This document shows, piece by piece, positions 26,795 through 36,291 of a DNA stretch of 64,000 nt. A program made the translations under genes and the position numbers. The DNA comes from Deltaproteobacteria bacterium (GTDB taxonomy: Bacteria > Desulfobacterota > Desulfobaccia > Desulfobaccales > Desulfobaccaceae). Numbering within the stretch: position 1 is the first letter of the stretch; every line of letters starts with the position of its first letter. Under the pieces are notes generated by a model. The model was not told the origin of the DNA. It worked only from the letters and a program-made list of their open reading frames with translations, and made no database searches. The DNA is taken from assembly GCA_019309545.1 (NCBI GenBank), contig JAFDGA010000004.1:97025-161024 (forward strand), written 5' to 3'.

Positions 26795-27571
26795 TCAGCC
26801 TTGCAACCGGCTCAGATTATCACCGATCTCCTGGGCCGCGGTCAGGCTCTCTGGGCTCAGGTCATAAGGGGGGGTCCCCTTCAGGTCGGATTCGATCACT
26901 TTCTCATCAAAGGGCAAAAATCCCAAGAAATTATAATCTGGCAAGTTCTTGACCAGGTATTCTTTGTCGGCTTCACTGCGGATTTTATTGCCCACTAAGA
27001 CGACCTGGTCCATACTGATGCCAATGTCTTTGGCCAGTTGCTGGACGTGTTGCGCGGTCTCAATGCTGCGGCGGCCGGGTTCGACGACGACGATCAATCT
27101 GTCCACCGCCTTGGCGGTGGCCCGCCCCAAATGTTCGATTCCGGCTTCCATATCCATGACCACCACTTCGTCGCGAAACAGCACCAGGTGGATAATCAGG
27201 GTCCGCAACAGCACGCTCTCGGGACAGACACAGCCGCTGCCGCCGCGTTTGACGCCCCCCATTACCATGAGTTTGACGCCATCTAGAGAGGCGGAATAAC
27301 GTTCCGGTATATCATCCACCTTGGGATTGAGCTTGAACATGCCGCCCATCTTGCCGGGGGTGGATTCGGTGCGCTCGGCGACCAGATCCCTCATCTCCGA
27401 TATCGGGGTGATGGAACTGGGATCGGGAACGCCCAGGGCCACGGCAAGATTGGCATCGGGATCGGCATCGACGGCCAGAACTTTCTTGCCCTGATCCCGA
27501 AAATATTTGATCAACAAAGCGGCCAGAGTGGTTTTACCCACCCCGCCTTTGCCGCTTACTGCAATCTTCAT
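26795..27571 (-). CDS. cooC: CooC-type nickel-insertion ATPase for carbon monoxide dehydrogenase
   Basis: A 258-residue MinD/ParA-like ATPase. It starts MKIAVSGKGGVGKTTLAALL (deviant Walker A) and continues VLAVDADPDANLAVALGVP. The diagnostic motif is SGCVCPESVLLRTL: the CxC pair binds Ni or Zn at the dimer interface in CooC. VVVMDMEAGIEHLGRATAKA is the switch region. CooC helps load nickel into CODH, so the organism probably carries a CODH or acetyl-CoA synthase (inference; none is in this window). It stands alone. Confidence 0.92.
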   Translation of the reverse strand: MKIAVSGKGGVGKTTLAALLIKYFRDQGKKVLAVDADPDANLAVALGVPDPSSITPISEMRDLVAERTESTPGKMGGMFKLNPKVDDIPERYSASLDGVKLMVMGGVKRGGSGCVCPESVLLRTLIIHLVLFRDEVVVMDMEAGIEHLGRATAKAVDRLIVVVEPGRRSIETAQHVQQLAKDIGISMDQVVLVGNKIRSEADKEYLVKNLPDYNFLGFLPFDEKVIESDLKGTPPYDLSPESLTAAQEIGDNLSRLQG

Positions 27572-27647
27572 CTGCTTATCTCCTTTATATCATCTGATGT
27601 TGGAATTTTATCATCTTGGACTGGATAAATTGGCTAGCTGATATTAC

Positions 27648-27755
27648 TTGGAGCATTTAAAAGGTTAATTTGAGGGGAGGGCGGGGGCCAGCGGTCCCCC
27701 GCCCTCCCCTCAAGCTCCCCTCCCAACCCCCCTTAATGGGGGAGGGTTTTTTTTC
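27648..27755 (+). repeat. Dispersed intergenic repeat, copy 3, with strong double hairpin and T-tract
   Basis: Begins TTGGAGCATTTAAAAGGTTA then ATTTGAGGGGAGGG. It contains a perfect 18-bp inverted repeat (27670-27687 with 27696-27713, 8-nt loop), then CCCCTCCCAACCCCCC-TTAAT-GGGGGAGGG and eight T residues (27747-27754). On the plus strand the second hairpin and T-tract form a good rho-independent terminator, although no plus-strand gene ends nearby. It lies between the M24 peptidase 3' end and the cooC start, both leftward. Confidence 0.85.
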
Positions 27756-27926
27756 TAACCCAATTTATTTATCTTACAACCTGAGTAATAAATTCTGGCC
27801 TGCCTTACTGAGTATGATAGTCGCCCAAAACCAATAATCATTATTTATTTTGGCCATTGAACTGATAATTGTCAAGAGGCCGAGGGCCTTTAGTCTCGAT
27901 CGCTCAGATAATAGATTTTTCTCTTT

Positions 27927-29048
27927 TCAGTCGAAGCGATAAAAATTCCGGTCGGCATTGAGCACTTCGGCCCCGTCCTCATGGATCAGGATCATATCCT
28001 CCAGCCGGACCCCGCCCCAGCCGGGTAAATAGATGCCCGGTTCCACCGTGGTTACCATTCCCGTCTTGAGGATGGTGGCTCGTTCTTTTAGCGGACTCAG
28101 ACTGGGGCGCTCATGGACCGCCAGCCCCACGCCGTGCCCTAGGGAATGGCCAAAATATTCGCCGTAGCCAGCGGCGCTGATCACTTGGCGGGCCAGGGCA
28201 TCAGCCTCATCCGACAACATCCCGGCCCGGATGCCTTCCTCCGCGGTCTTTTGGGCGGTCCGCACCACGCCATAGACTTCTTTAAACTTCTCATCCGGCT
28301 CCCCCAAGACAAATGTTCGGGTCATATCCGCACAGTAACCGCGCCACCGGGCTCCCAGGTCAATGATAATCGGCTCCCCCGCTTGAATAGGCCGCTCGCT
28401 GGGATGGTGATGGGGCCGGGAGCTATTGGGACCAGAGGCGACCATGGTCGGGAAGGACAGGGCTTCGGCCCCGGATTGCCGCAAGTGGCATTCAATCATC
28501 CAGGCAATTTCTTGTTCGGTCTGGCCCACCCGGAGTTGGGCCTGAACCGCGGCCAGCCCGGCCTCGGTCAGGCTCAAGGCCCGCTTCAGGGTGTCCAGTT
28601 CTTCTTCATCCTTGACCTCCCGCAGTTCCTCCAGCACTCCCTCCAGGGGCTTCCATGCCACCTCCAGCTCAGCCTCCGCTACTGCCTCAGTAAGTTTCTG
28701 ATATTGATAAAAAGACAGGTAGGGAGCCTCGAAGCCCAGCCGCCGACAGCCTAGTCGACGGAGCAGTTCCGGCAATACTTTGGCCAGACCCTCAGGGTAG
28801 ACGATGACCTCAAAATATGGTGCTTCTTGGGCGGCCCATTCCCGGTAGCGGAAATCCGTCAACAACCAAGCGGTGTCGGCGCTGAACAACAGATAGCCGC
28901 TGGACTCGTTAAGTTGGCAATCATGGGCGCTAAAACCACTCAAATAGCGACGATTTTCCGGACAGGAGACCAGGAAGGCGTCGCAATCCCAGATCTGGAG
29001 TAAGCGCTGTCCCATGATCAGGCGTTCTAATAGTCTGCGCGAACTCAT
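27927..29048 (-). CDS. pepP: M24-family Xaa-Pro aminopeptidase
   Basis: A 373-residue two-domain metallopeptidase. The N-terminal creatinase-like domain starts LLQIWDCDAFLVSCPENRRY with LSGFSAHDC. The C-terminal pita-bread domain carries all metal ligands: IIDLGARWRGYCADMTRTF (two Asp), GHSLGHGVGLAVHE (His), TVEPGIYLPGWGG (Glu) and RLEDMILI (Glu). It removes N-terminal residues before proline. PepP and PepQ cannot be separated by eye, so the symbol is tentative. It stands alone. Confidence 0.9.
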   Translation of the reverse strand: MSSRRLLERLIMGQRLLQIWDCDAFLVSCPENRRYLSGFSAHDCQLNESSGYLLFSADTAWLLTDFRYREWAAQEAPYFEVIVYPEGLAKVLPELLRRLGCRRLGFEAPYLSFYQYQKLTEAVAEAELEVAWKPLEGVLEELREVKDEEELDTLKRALSLTEAGLAAVQAQLRVGQTEQEIAWMIECHLRQSGAEALSFPTMVASGPNSSRPHHHPSERPIQAGEPIIIDLGARWRGYCADMTRTFVLGEPDEKFKEVYGVVRTAQKTAEEGIRAGMLSDEADALARQVISAAGYGEYFGHSLGHGVGLAVHERPSLSPLKERATILKTGMVTTVEPGIYLPGWGGVRLEDMILIHEDGAEVLNADRNFYRFD

Positions 29049-29182
29049 ATGGTGCCCTGCTACCTTGGAGAAAATATTTTCCTAAGGGAATATTCCAAAT
29101 CTGAAGAAAAGTCAAATGATCGTATTTTATTTGTCGGGTAGCAATGATCGGGACAACTACAGCCTCTAAGCCTCAGGTGGAG

Positions 29183-29211
29183 TTGACAATTTTACTGAGG
29201 TTGTTTAAATT
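29183..29211 (+). promoter_or_regulatory. Promoter for the HAD-lepA-lepB operon
   Basis: TTGACA (29183-29188), a 17-nt spacer, then TAAATT (29206-29211), 33 nt before the HAD gene ATG. The surrounding DNA is AT-rich. The three downstream genes are closely spaced and likely share this promoter. Confidence 0.6.
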
Positions 29212-29244
29212 AAAAAGAATTTATTAAATTAACTACCAGATATT

Positions 29245-29877
29245 ATGACACTTAAAGTTGTGGCCTTTGACTGCGATGGAGTATTATTTGACTCCCGCCA
29301 GGCAAATATTGCCTTCTATAATCAGATACTCCGACAATTTAACCGGCCTCTGATGTCTCCAGAGGCGGTGGACTATGTCCACAGCCATACCGCCCGGGAA
29401 TCCCTGCTGTATCTTTTCCAAGATGATCCCCAGTTTGAGGCTGTTTGGAAATATTATCGGACCATGGATTACCGACCTTTTATCAGTTATATGGTTCGAG
29501 AACCCTTCTTGATGGAATTTTTAGATTTTCTGCGCCCCGGCTATGGCACCGCGGTGGCGACCAATCGCAGTACCACCACCAAGGCGGTTTTTCAGCATCA
29601 TCAACTGGAAGCATGGTTCGATCTGGTGGTTTCGGCGCAGGACGTTACCCACCCCAAACCCCATCCGGAGTCTTTCCACCGGATTCTCAAGCATTTTCGG
29701 GTTGCCCCCACTGAGGCTGTATATATCGGAGATTCCCTGGTGGATCAGGAATTTGCCCGTAACGCCGGGGTTCGCCTAATCGCCTACCGCAACCCCCAAT
29801 TGCAGGCCGATTTTTACCTGGACTCTTTTGTCCAGGGGCCGGCCCTGATCCAGAAGTTGGCAACCCATTATGGATGA
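29245..29877 (+). CDS. HAD-superfamily phosphatase (phosphoglycolate phosphatase-like)
   Basis: A 210-residue HAD hydrolase. Motif I VVAFDCDGVLFDSRQAN has the nucleophile and acid Asp near residues 9-11. Motif II is VATNRSTTTKAV, the Lys is in HPKPHPESFHRIL, and motif IV is AVYIGDSLVDQEFA. The helical cap between motifs I and II is the C1 type seen in Gph, PpaX and beta-phosphoglucomutases. The substrate is unknown. It is followed by lepA after 22 nt, suggesting an operon. Confidence 0.87.
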   Translation: MTLKVVAFDCDGVLFDSRQANIAFYNQILRQFNRPLMSPEAVDYVHSHTARESLLYLFQDDPQFEAVWKYYRTMDYRPFISYMVREPFLMEFLDFLRPGYGTAVATNRSTTTKAVFQHHQLEAWFDLVVSAQDVTHPKPHPESFHRILKHFRVAPTEAVYIGDSLVDQEFARNAGVRLIAYRNPQLQADFYLDSFVQGPALIQKLATHYG

Positions 29878-29899
29878 CTGCCCGGTATAGATATTTAAC

Positions 29900-31699
29900 G
29901 TGAACTCTGCATATATCCGAAATTTTTCGATCATTGCCCACATTGACCACGGCAAATCCACCCTGGCGGATCGACTGCTGGAGGCCACCGGCACTATTAC
30001 CGCCCGGGAAATGCGAGATCAGTTTCTGGATCGCATGGATCTGGAACGGGAACGGGGCATCACCATTAAGGCGGCGGCGGTGCGGATGCGCTACCACGCC
30101 CGGGATGGCCAGGAGTATTTCCTGAATCTTATCGATACCCCGGGACATGTCGATTTCAGCTATGAAGTCTCCCGGAGTCTGGCGGCCAGCGACGGAGCCT
30201 TGCTGGTAATCGATGCGGCCCAAGGCATTGAGGCCCAAACCCTGGCCAATGTCTATCTGGCCCTGGAAAACAATCTGGAAATTATCCCGGTGATTAACAA
30301 ATGTGACCTGGCCAATGCCGATCCCGAGGGAGTCCGTCAGGAAATCCAAGAGATCATCGGCCTGGACGCCACTGGCAGCATCTATGCCAGTGCCAAAACC
30401 GGACAGGGCATCGCCGAGATCCTGGAGGCCATTATTACCCGGATTCCGCCGCCGGCTGGCCGGGTCGAAGAGCCTTTGAAGATGCTGATCTTCGATTCCT
30501 GGTTTGATCCTTATCACGGGGCCATTGTCATGGGGCGGGTGCTGGACGGACAGCTCCGGCCAGGGATGCGGATTCAGTTAATGGCGACCGGCAAAACCTA
30601 TGAGGTCACCAGGTTGGGAATCTTTTCTCCTAACCCTACCCCAGTAGATTCGTTGGGAGTGGGGGAAGTGGGTTTTTTGAGCGCCAATATTAAAAACCTG
30701 GCGGATGCCATGATCGGCGATACCATCACTACCGCCGACAATCCCACACCCTGCCCCTTTCCTGGCTTTAAAAAGATCAAACCCATGGTGTTTAGCGGTT
30801 TCTATCCGGTGGAAGCGGGCCAGTTTGGTCAGTTGCAAGAGGCCTTGAACAAACTGCGGCTCAACGACGCCTCCTTCACCTTTGAACCGGAGTCCTCGGC
30901 AGCCCTGGGGTTTGGTTTCCGGCTGGGTTTTTTGGGTCTGTTGCACCTGGAAATCATCAAGGAGCGCCTGGAGCGGGAGTTTGATCTGGACCTGCTGGCC
31001 ACTGCGCCGACTGTGGTATACCGGGTGGTCACCACCAAAGGGGAAGAACTATGGGTAGACAACCCGTTAAAACTGCCTCCCTGGTCCCAAATTGACCACC
31101 TGGAGGAGCCGCGCCTGCGGGTGGAAATCTTTACTCCGGCCGAATACCTGGGAAATATCTTAAAATTGTGCGAAGATAAACGCGGCCGCCAGCTCGAAGT
31201 GCGGTTTTTCCAGCATCAGAAGGTGCAAGTGATTTATGAATTGCCGCTCAATGAGATGGTCGTTGATTTTTACGACGCCTTAAAATCGCTCAGCCGGGGA
31301 TATGCTTCCATGGATTATGAATGGCTGGGTTATTGCACTGCACCGCTGGTCCAAATGGACCTGTTGGTCAATGGCAAGCCCGTGGACGCTTTATCAGTCA
31401 TTGTCCATAAAGACAAGGCCTATCGCTGGGGACGAGAATTGACCGGGCGCTTAAAAGAAATTATCCCCCGCCAGATGTTTGAGGTGGTCATCCAGGCGGC
31501 CATCGGCAGCCGGGTGATTGCCCGGGAGCGCATCCCGCCCCTGCGCAAACAGGTTACCGCCAAATGCTATGGCGGCGACATTACTCGGAAACGCAAGCTC
31601 CTGGAACAGCAGAAAGAAGGGAAAAAACGCATGAAACAGATCGGCCAGATTAACATTCCCTCCGAGGCCTTTTTAGCCATGTTTGGGATGCGGGGCTAA
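29900..31699 (+). CDS. lepA: Elongation factor 4 (LepA), ribosomal back-translocase GTPase
   Basis: A 599-residue translation GTPase acting on stalled ribosomes. It starts at a GTG ([20 protein letters not shown]) with P-loop AHIDHGKST, switch region [16 protein letters not shown]3 DTPGHVDF and G4 NKCDL. The later part has [20 protein letters not shown] and the LepA-specific C-terminal domain ending [18 protein letters not shown]. Length and ending match LepA and exclude EF-G. lepB follows after 5 nt. Confidence 0.98.
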   Translation: MNSAYIRNFSIIAHIDHGKSTLADRLLEATGTITAREMRDQFLDRMDLERERGITIKAAAVRMRYHARDGQEYFLNLIDTPGHVDFSYEVSRSLAASDGALLVIDAAQGIEAQTLANVYLALENNLEIIPVINKCDLANADPEGVRQEIQEIIGLDATGSIYASAKTGQGIAEILEAIITRIPPPAGRVEEPLKMLIFDSWFDPYHGAIVMGRVLDGQLRPGMRIQLMATGKTYEVTRLGIFSPNPTPVDSLGVGEVGFLSANIKNLADAMIGDTITTADNPTPCPFPGFKKIKPMVFSGFYPVEAGQFGQLQEALNKLRLNDASFTFEPESSAALGFGFRLGFLGLLHLEIIKERLEREFDLDLLATAPTVVYRVVTTKGEELWVDNPLKLPPWSQIDHLEEPRLRVEIFTPAEYLGNILKLCEDKRGRQLEVRFFQHQKVQVIYELPLNEMVVDFYDALKSLSRGYASMDYEWLGYCTAPLVQMDLLVNGKPVDALSVIVHKDKAYRWGRELTGRLKEIIPRQMFEVVIQAAIGSRVIARERIPPLRKQVTAKCYGGDITRKRKLLEQQKEGKKRMKQIGQINIPSEAFLAMFGMRG

Positions 31700-31704
31700 A
31701 GTCG

Positions 31705-32367
31705 ATGGATCAACGAGAACTAGAACAATCCCGAACAGGATCCCTCCCGGCCGTCAAACGCACCAAGCCACTCTGGCGGGAATATACCGAAGCCATTGTC
31801 ACCGCTCTCATTCTGGCCCTGATTATCCGGGCTTTTGTGTTCCAGGCCTTCTCCATTCCCTCCGGCTCGATGCAGCCCACCTTGCTGATCGGCGACTATC
31901 TGCTGGTCAACAAATTTATCTATGGTATCCGCAATCCTTTTACTAATAAGGTCATTATTCCTGTCAGCCAACCCAAACGGGGAGATATCGTCGTTTTTCT
32001 GTTTCCTGAAGATCCCAGCAAGGACTACATTAAACGAGTAATCGGGGTCGAAGGGGACAAAATTCAGATTATTAATAAACACTTATATGTCAATGATCAG
32101 CCGGTCGAAACTCCCCAGGCGGTGTACCAGGATCCAAATATTTTAGACAATCCGGCAGGTCCAGCCCGGGATAATTTCGGCCCGGTCACGGTTCCCCAGG
32201 ATCATCTTTTCGTCATGGGCGATAATCGCGATTTCAGCTATGACAGCCGGTTCTGGGGGTTTGTGCCGGTGGACTCCCTGCGGGGCAAGGCCTGTATCAT
32301 CTACTGGTCCTGGGACCGCCAGGACCACACTCTGCGCTGGCAGCGACTCGGTAAGTTGATCCATTAA
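31705..32367 (+). CDS. lepB: Signal peptidase I
   Basis: A 220-residue inner-membrane serine protease that releases exported proteins from their signal peptides. One N-terminal membrane segment (IVTALILALIIRAFVFQAF, about 30-48) is followed by the catalytic Ser motif FSIPSGSMQPTLLIGD, the Lys general base in KDYIKRVIGVEGD, and box E GDNRDFSYDSRFWGFVP. It lies 5 nt behind lepA, the same pairing as in many proteobacteria. Confidence 0.96.
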   Translation: MDQRELEQSRTGSLPAVKRTKPLWREYTEAIVTALILALIIRAFVFQAFSIPSGSMQPTLLIGDYLLVNKFIYGIRNPFTNKVIIPVSQPKRGDIVVFLFPEDPSKDYIKRVIGVEGDKIQIINKHLYVNDQPVETPQAVYQDPNILDNPAGPARDNFGPVTVPQDHLFVMGDNRDFSYDSRFWGFVPVDSLRGKACIIYWSWDRQDHTLRWQRLGKLIH

Positions 32368-32459
32368 ATCGGAGCCGGACCTGGTCCGGCGCCAATTCTT
32401 GACCCCGATGGCCTAATTATATAGCCTGTTCATTATTAATCTGATATGGTGGTAAAGCT

Positions 32460-33404
32460 TTGACGTTGCTTTCAAGCTGCTGCATCTGGATTAAGAAATC
32501 ATTAATCGTTCTGCTTTTCGGTCAGGTCGCCTGTGGGCCCCCCCCGGCGCCGATCAAGGTCTTTTGTTTCGACCGTAACCCCCGGGTGGAGCAGGTTATA
32601 CAAGGTTTAAAGCAGGAATTGGGGGTTGTCGACCTGCCCCTGCTGGAAGCCGGAGGCGACTGGCACCGGGGCCAGGAGCTGGTGGAGCAACTGGCCCAGG
32701 AAGATTTAGCCCTATTGATAGTACTCAGTACTCCGGCCTTAAGCCTGGTCGCGCCTAAAATCAAGCCGCGTCCGTTAATTGTCTTCGGCATGGTCGCCGA
32801 TCCCTATTTCACCGGTGCCGCCTATAACCGCGATCACCCGGAGAATCATCAGGGCAATATTACTGGGATTGCCAGTCCACCGCCGGTGGTCGAGGCTTTA
32901 AAGCGGGGCTCCCAACTGTTTCCGTCATATCGGCGCTGGGGCCTGCTCTTTAATCCCATGGAAGGTAGTTCGATCGAGCTCTGTGACCAATTTAAAAGCC
33001 TGGCCCCGGAATTTGGTCTGAACCCGGTAGTGCAGGCAACTTCTTCGGAAACCGAAGCCCAGGCGGGATTGCAAGCCCTGCTGGACCAAAGGGTGCAGGT
33101 AGTCTATATTCTGCCGGATCAAAACGCTCGCCGTTATGCGCCTTTGCTCCTTAAATGGGGGCAGGAGCAAAAGCTTCTGGTGGTCAACGGCCATCCGGAC
33201 TTTCAGGCTCCGGGCGCCATCTTGAGTGTTACCACCGATTATCAGGCGGTGGGGAAAATGACCGCCGCCCTGGCCCGGCGGGTGCTCCAGGGCGAATCGC
33301 CGGCCCAGATTCCGATCCAGCACCAGACCCCAATAACGATCAAGGTAAACGAGCAGCTGCTGGAAAAATGGAGCGGTTATCCACCACCAACGGCTTCAAA
33401 CTAG
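32460..33404 (+). CDS. ABC transporter substrate-binding protein (TrpX/ABC_sub_bind-like)
   Basis: A 314-residue exported binding protein starting at TTG 32460, with GGTGG 8 nt upstream. The signal region (about 10-30, FGQVACGPP) may be a lipoprotein signal, though the lipobox is imperfect. The mature part has VFGMVADPYFTGAA, NITGIASPPPVVEAL, GLLFNPMEGSSIELCDQFK, VVYILPDQNA and AILSVTTDYQAVGKMTAAL, the order seen in the ABC_sub_bind family (TrpX-like). The permease and ATPase partners are not adjacent, so it may serve a transporter elsewhere or act as a sensor. The ligand is unknown. Confidence 0.78.
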   Translation: MTLLSSCCIWIKKSLIVLLFGQVACGPPPAPIKVFCFDRNPRVEQVIQGLKQELGVVDLPLLEAGGDWHRGQELVEQLAQEDLALLIVLSTPALSLVAPKIKPRPLIVFGMVADPYFTGAAYNRDHPENHQGNITGIASPPPVVEALKRGSQLFPSYRRWGLLFNPMEGSSIELCDQFKSLAPEFGLNPVVQATSSETEAQAGLQALLDQRVQVVYILPDQNARRYAPLLLKWGQEQKLLVVNGHPDFQAPGAILSVTTDYQAVGKMTAALARRVLQGESPAQIPIQHQTPITIKVNEQLLEKWSGYPPPTASN

Positions 33405-33456
33405 GAATATAAGAGGATAGCCCCAGACCAAAGTTTGTCTCCCAAGAGGCCCAAAC

Positions 33457-34779
33457 ATGGAAAAGATGTTAAAGCCAGAAGCCTGGCACCCCGAAATCGA
33501 CATCAAGCAATATCGCTTTGACAACGGTCTCACACTGCTGGTGTTGCCGGAACACGGCTTGCCGATTGTTTCTTTTCAGGTGCATTATGCGGTAGGTTCC
33601 CGGAATGAACGCCCGGGCATCACCGGCATCAGCCACTTGTTTGAACACATGATGTTTCGCGGCTCCAAGGAATTGGGACCGGAGGAATTCTCCCAGGTGA
33701 TCCAGGCCAAGGGGGGAGAGGTCAATGCCTTCACTACCTCAGACAATACCTCATATTTTGAGAATCTGCCCGCCGCGCATCTGGAATTAGCGGTAAGATT
33801 AGAAGCCGAACGATTGGTGCACCTCCGGCTGACCCAGGATAATTTCGCCACGGAACGCGAGGTGGTGCGCAGTGAACGCAAGCTCCGGGCGGTGGATAGT
33901 CCTTTGGGGTTGCCATTGGAACTGCTGTCGGCCATGGCCTACACTCAACACCCGTACCAATGGCCTATTCTGGGCTGGGATTATGATCTGCGCAATCTTA
34001 CTTTGGAAGATTGTCTGGACTTTCATCGCACCTATTATAATCCGGCCAACCTGGTGGCGGTGGTCTCCGGGGATGTGGACTCGCAACAGGCCCAGGATTT
34101 GGTAGCCAAATACTTTGGTCCGATTCCCAGCCCGGGGGTGCCGCCGCCGATCCGCGCCCAGGAGCCGCCCCAACGCGGCGAACGCCGGGCCATTTATAAA
34201 AAAGTCTCTCAGGTGGAGGCCTTTTTAGCCGGTTTTCATGTTCCCGGCCTGAAAGACCCGGAGATTTATGCGGTGCTGTTGTTGGCCGCGATTCTGGGGG
34301 AAGGCAAGGCCTCACGCGGCTATCAGCGGTTTGTTCGGCCCGGCAAGGCCATTGACCTGGAAGTGCATCTGCCGCCCCCGCCGTTTGCCTACCAGGATCC
34401 TGGGCTTCTGGTGATCATTGGCCTCGCTGCCCCCGGTCAGCCGCTGGCCACTTTAGAGGAAGAGGTCTGGGATGAAATCGCTCAGATTCAGGACCAGGGG
34501 GTCACTCCCGAAGAACTCAACCGGGTAAAAAAGATGATGCGGGCTCAATACGTCAAGGTCCTGGCCAATAATTTTTATCGGGGGGTGTTGGCCGCCTTGC
34601 TGTATCTGAAGACCGGGGAGGCAGGGCTGGTCAACCGGATTCCCGATTTGTATGATCAGGTGTCTCCTGACGATATTCAAGCCGCAGCCCGCCGCTATCT
34701 TAACGAAGACAACCGCACGGTGGTCATGCTCAAACCAGTTTCCGAGGCAGAAAACGCTGCCTTAGGGCCGGTAGCTTGA
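33457..34779 (+). CDS. M16-family zinc peptidase, catalytic subunit
   Basis: A 440-residue M16B peptidase. The inverted zinc motif HLFEHMMFRG (HxxEH) is near residue 60, and the second Glu ligand is in LELAVRLEAERLVHL. FRGSKELGP and SYFENLPAAHL are also family landmarks, and a second half repeats the fold (VEAFLAGFHVP onward). No signal peptide is obvious. It is followed after 46 nt by a homologous gene lacking the zinc motif, the arrangement of heterodimeric M16 proteases such as mitochondrial processing peptidase-like pairs. Substrate unknown. Confidence 0.92.
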   Translation: MEKMLKPEAWHPEIDIKQYRFDNGLTLLVLPEHGLPIVSFQVHYAVGSRNERPGITGISHLFEHMMFRGSKELGPEEFSQVIQAKGGEVNAFTTSDNTSYFENLPAAHLELAVRLEAERLVHLRLTQDNFATEREVVRSERKLRAVDSPLGLPLELLSAMAYTQHPYQWPILGWDYDLRNLTLEDCLDFHRTYYNPANLVAVVSGDVDSQQAQDLVAKYFGPIPSPGVPPPIRAQEPPQRGERRAIYKKVSQVEAFLAGFHVPGLKDPEIYAVLLLAAILGEGKASRGYQRFVRPGKAIDLEVHLPPPPFAYQDPGLLVIIGLAAPGQPLATLEEEVWDEIAQIQDQGVTPEELNRVKKMMRAQYVKVLANNFYRGVLAALLYLKTGEAGLVNRIPDLYDQVSPDDIQAAARRYLNEDNRTVVMLKPVSEAENAALGPVA

Positions 34780-34825
34780 TCTGACCTCCCCCCGCCGCGG
34801 CAAGGATAAGGAGACTGAAGCAACC

Positions 34826-36154
34826 ATGACTGGATCTGCCGTAGCCGACTATTTGCCAGCCATATATCATACTAATCTGAATAATGGCTTGACCGTGCTG
34901 GGAGTAGAATATGACCGGGCCCCGTGGTTGAGTATCTGTTTCATGGCCAAACGGGGTGCTGAAGCCGATCCCCCCGGCAAAGGAGGAACCGCGGATTGTA
35001 CTGCCGAAGGTCTGACCCTGGGAACTACGACTCGTGATCAACTGCGCCTGGCTATCGACGTGGAGTCGCGGGGGGCCAGGCTCGAGGCCCATGGAAATTG
35101 GGATTACAGCGTCGTCACCCTGGAAGGTCTGGCCGAAGATTTCGGGGAGTTGATGGCGCTGTTGGCTGAGGTGGTACAATCTCCCAACTTTCCGGAGCAA
35201 GACTTTGCCTTTCTCAAAGGTAGAAGGCAGGCGGAGTTGGTGCATCTGCAGGATAATCCCCGGGAGGTCGCCAATCGCTGGTATTACCGGCTGTTTTTTG
35301 GCAATAGTCCTTACGGTCACCCGATCACTGGCGATCTGGAGTCAATCTCCGCTCTGACCCTGGAGGACCTTAAATCTTTTTATCAGCGCCAGTTCCATCC
35401 TAGCGAAAGCACTTTGGTGGTGGTCGGCATGGTCCCCGAGGCCACCGTGGTCCACGAAGCGGACCGGTTCTGGTCAGCCTGGTCGGGAGGAGCGCGGCCC
35501 GCGCCGCCTTATCAGGAAGCGCCCCCAAGCTTGGGCCAACCGGGGATTTATCTGCTTGACCGCCCGGCCTTGACTCAAAGTGAAATTCGTCTCGGTCACC
35601 TGGGTTTGCCGCGCCAACATCCCGATTATTTTGCTCTGCGGTTGGCCAATTATATCCTGGGCGGCGGCGGGTTTTCCTCCCGGTTGATGACCCGGATCCG
35701 TTCGGATCTGGGTCTTACTTATGGCATTAACAGCCATTTCCACTTCCGCCGGGCTCCAGGCCCGTTTGTGATTTCCACTTTTACTCCCGCCAGTAATACC
35801 GCGGCCGTCATCCAGGAGACGAAAGTGGTGTTGGCGGAACTAAAGCAGGGCGGCATAACTGCACAGGAATTAGAAGATGCTAAAAATTTTTATATCGGCC
35901 ATTTCCCCATGGGGTTAGAGTCCCCAGGAGGTATTGGTCAACACTTGTTGCAAATTGATTTGCACTCCCTGGGGTTCGATTATCTCCATACCTATTGCGA
36001 CCAGATGCGAACCGTCCAACTCGAACAAGTCCGGACCGCCGCTGCCTCACACCTCCATCCCGAGAAACTGGTGGTCCTGGTGGTAGGCCCAGCGGCACTC
36101 TGCCAGAGCGATCTGGAAGCCCTGGGACCGGTCAATTTGGTGACTGAGTCTTGA
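34826..36154 (+). CDS. M16-family peptidase, non-catalytic partner subunit
   Basis: A 442-residue M16 homologue. Where the active subunit has HxxEH it reads AEADPPGKGGTADCTAEGL, so no zinc can bind. The C-terminal half keeps the substrate-grip region: LANYILGGGGFSSRLMTRIR, SDLGLTYGINSHFHFRRAPG, then FIGHFP-like YIGHFPMGLESPGG. The R...Y pair in the C-terminal half (SRLM...LTYG) that contacts substrate in M16 dimers is retained. It probably forms a heterodimer with the upstream gene product. Confidence 0.9.
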   Translation: MTGSAVADYLPAIYHTNLNNGLTVLGVEYDRAPWLSICFMAKRGAEADPPGKGGTADCTAEGLTLGTTTRDQLRLAIDVESRGARLEAHGNWDYSVVTLEGLAEDFGELMALLAEVVQSPNFPEQDFAFLKGRRQAELVHLQDNPREVANRWYYRLFFGNSPYGHPITGDLESISALTLEDLKSFYQRQFHPSESTLVVVGMVPEATVVHEADRFWSAWSGGARPAPPYQEAPPSLGQPGIYLLDRPALTQSEIRLGHLGLPRQHPDYFALRLANYILGGGGFSSRLMTRIRSDLGLTYGINSHFHFRRAPGPFVISTFTPASNTAAVIQETKVVLAELKQGGITAQELEDAKNFYIGHFPMGLESPGGIGQHLLQIDLHSLGFDYLHTYCDQMRTVQLEQVRTAAASHLHPEKLVVLVVGPAALCQSDLEALGPVNLVTES

Positions 36155-36193
36155 GGGGCTTAGGCTTTGTTGAGAAGCTTCATATTTTTTTTG

Positions 36194-36222
36194 TTGACAA
36201 ATACTTCTACAAGAGTGATATT
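36194..36222 (+). promoter_or_regulatory. Promoter of the dsr operon
   Basis: TTGACA at 36194-36199, a 17-nt spacer, then GATATT at 36217-36222; TATTAT at 36219-36224 is an alternative -10. It lies about 70 nt upstream of the dsrA ATG. A T-rich stretch with a short GAAGCTTC palindrome just before it may end transcription from the M16 genes. Confidence 0.65.
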
Positions 36223-36225
36223 ATC

Positions 36226-36239
36226 CACAAATATTTGTG
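36226..36239. promoter_or_regulatory. Perfect 14-bp palindrome overlapping the dsr transcription start (candidate operator)
   Basis: CACAAAT/ATTTGTG, extending to a near-perfect 18-mer (TCCACAAATATTTGTGAA). It begins 4 nt after the -10, where a repressor would block RNA polymerase. The half-site resembles those of the CRP/FNR and Rex classes but in the opposite arrangement (CACAA first, TTGTG second). The binding protein is unknown. Confidence 0.55.
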
Positions 36240-36291
36240 AAAAAAAGGATAAATAGTCACTCATAATCCGTAGAAAGGGAGGTAGGTTTTT

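Noticed and set aside
32373..32392. GCCGGACC-type hairpin after lepB as a terminator
   Set aside because: A stem is present, but no T-tract follows, so termination cannot be supported.
34826..36154. Second M16 gene as a degraded pseudogene
   Set aside because: Although the zinc motif is missing, the rest of the frame is intact and well conserved, as expected for a functional non-catalytic partner.
36160..36192. GAAGCTTC plus T-run as terminator of the M16 genes
   Set aside because: The stem is only four base pairs with no loop; the T-run is more likely part of the AT-rich dsr promoter.
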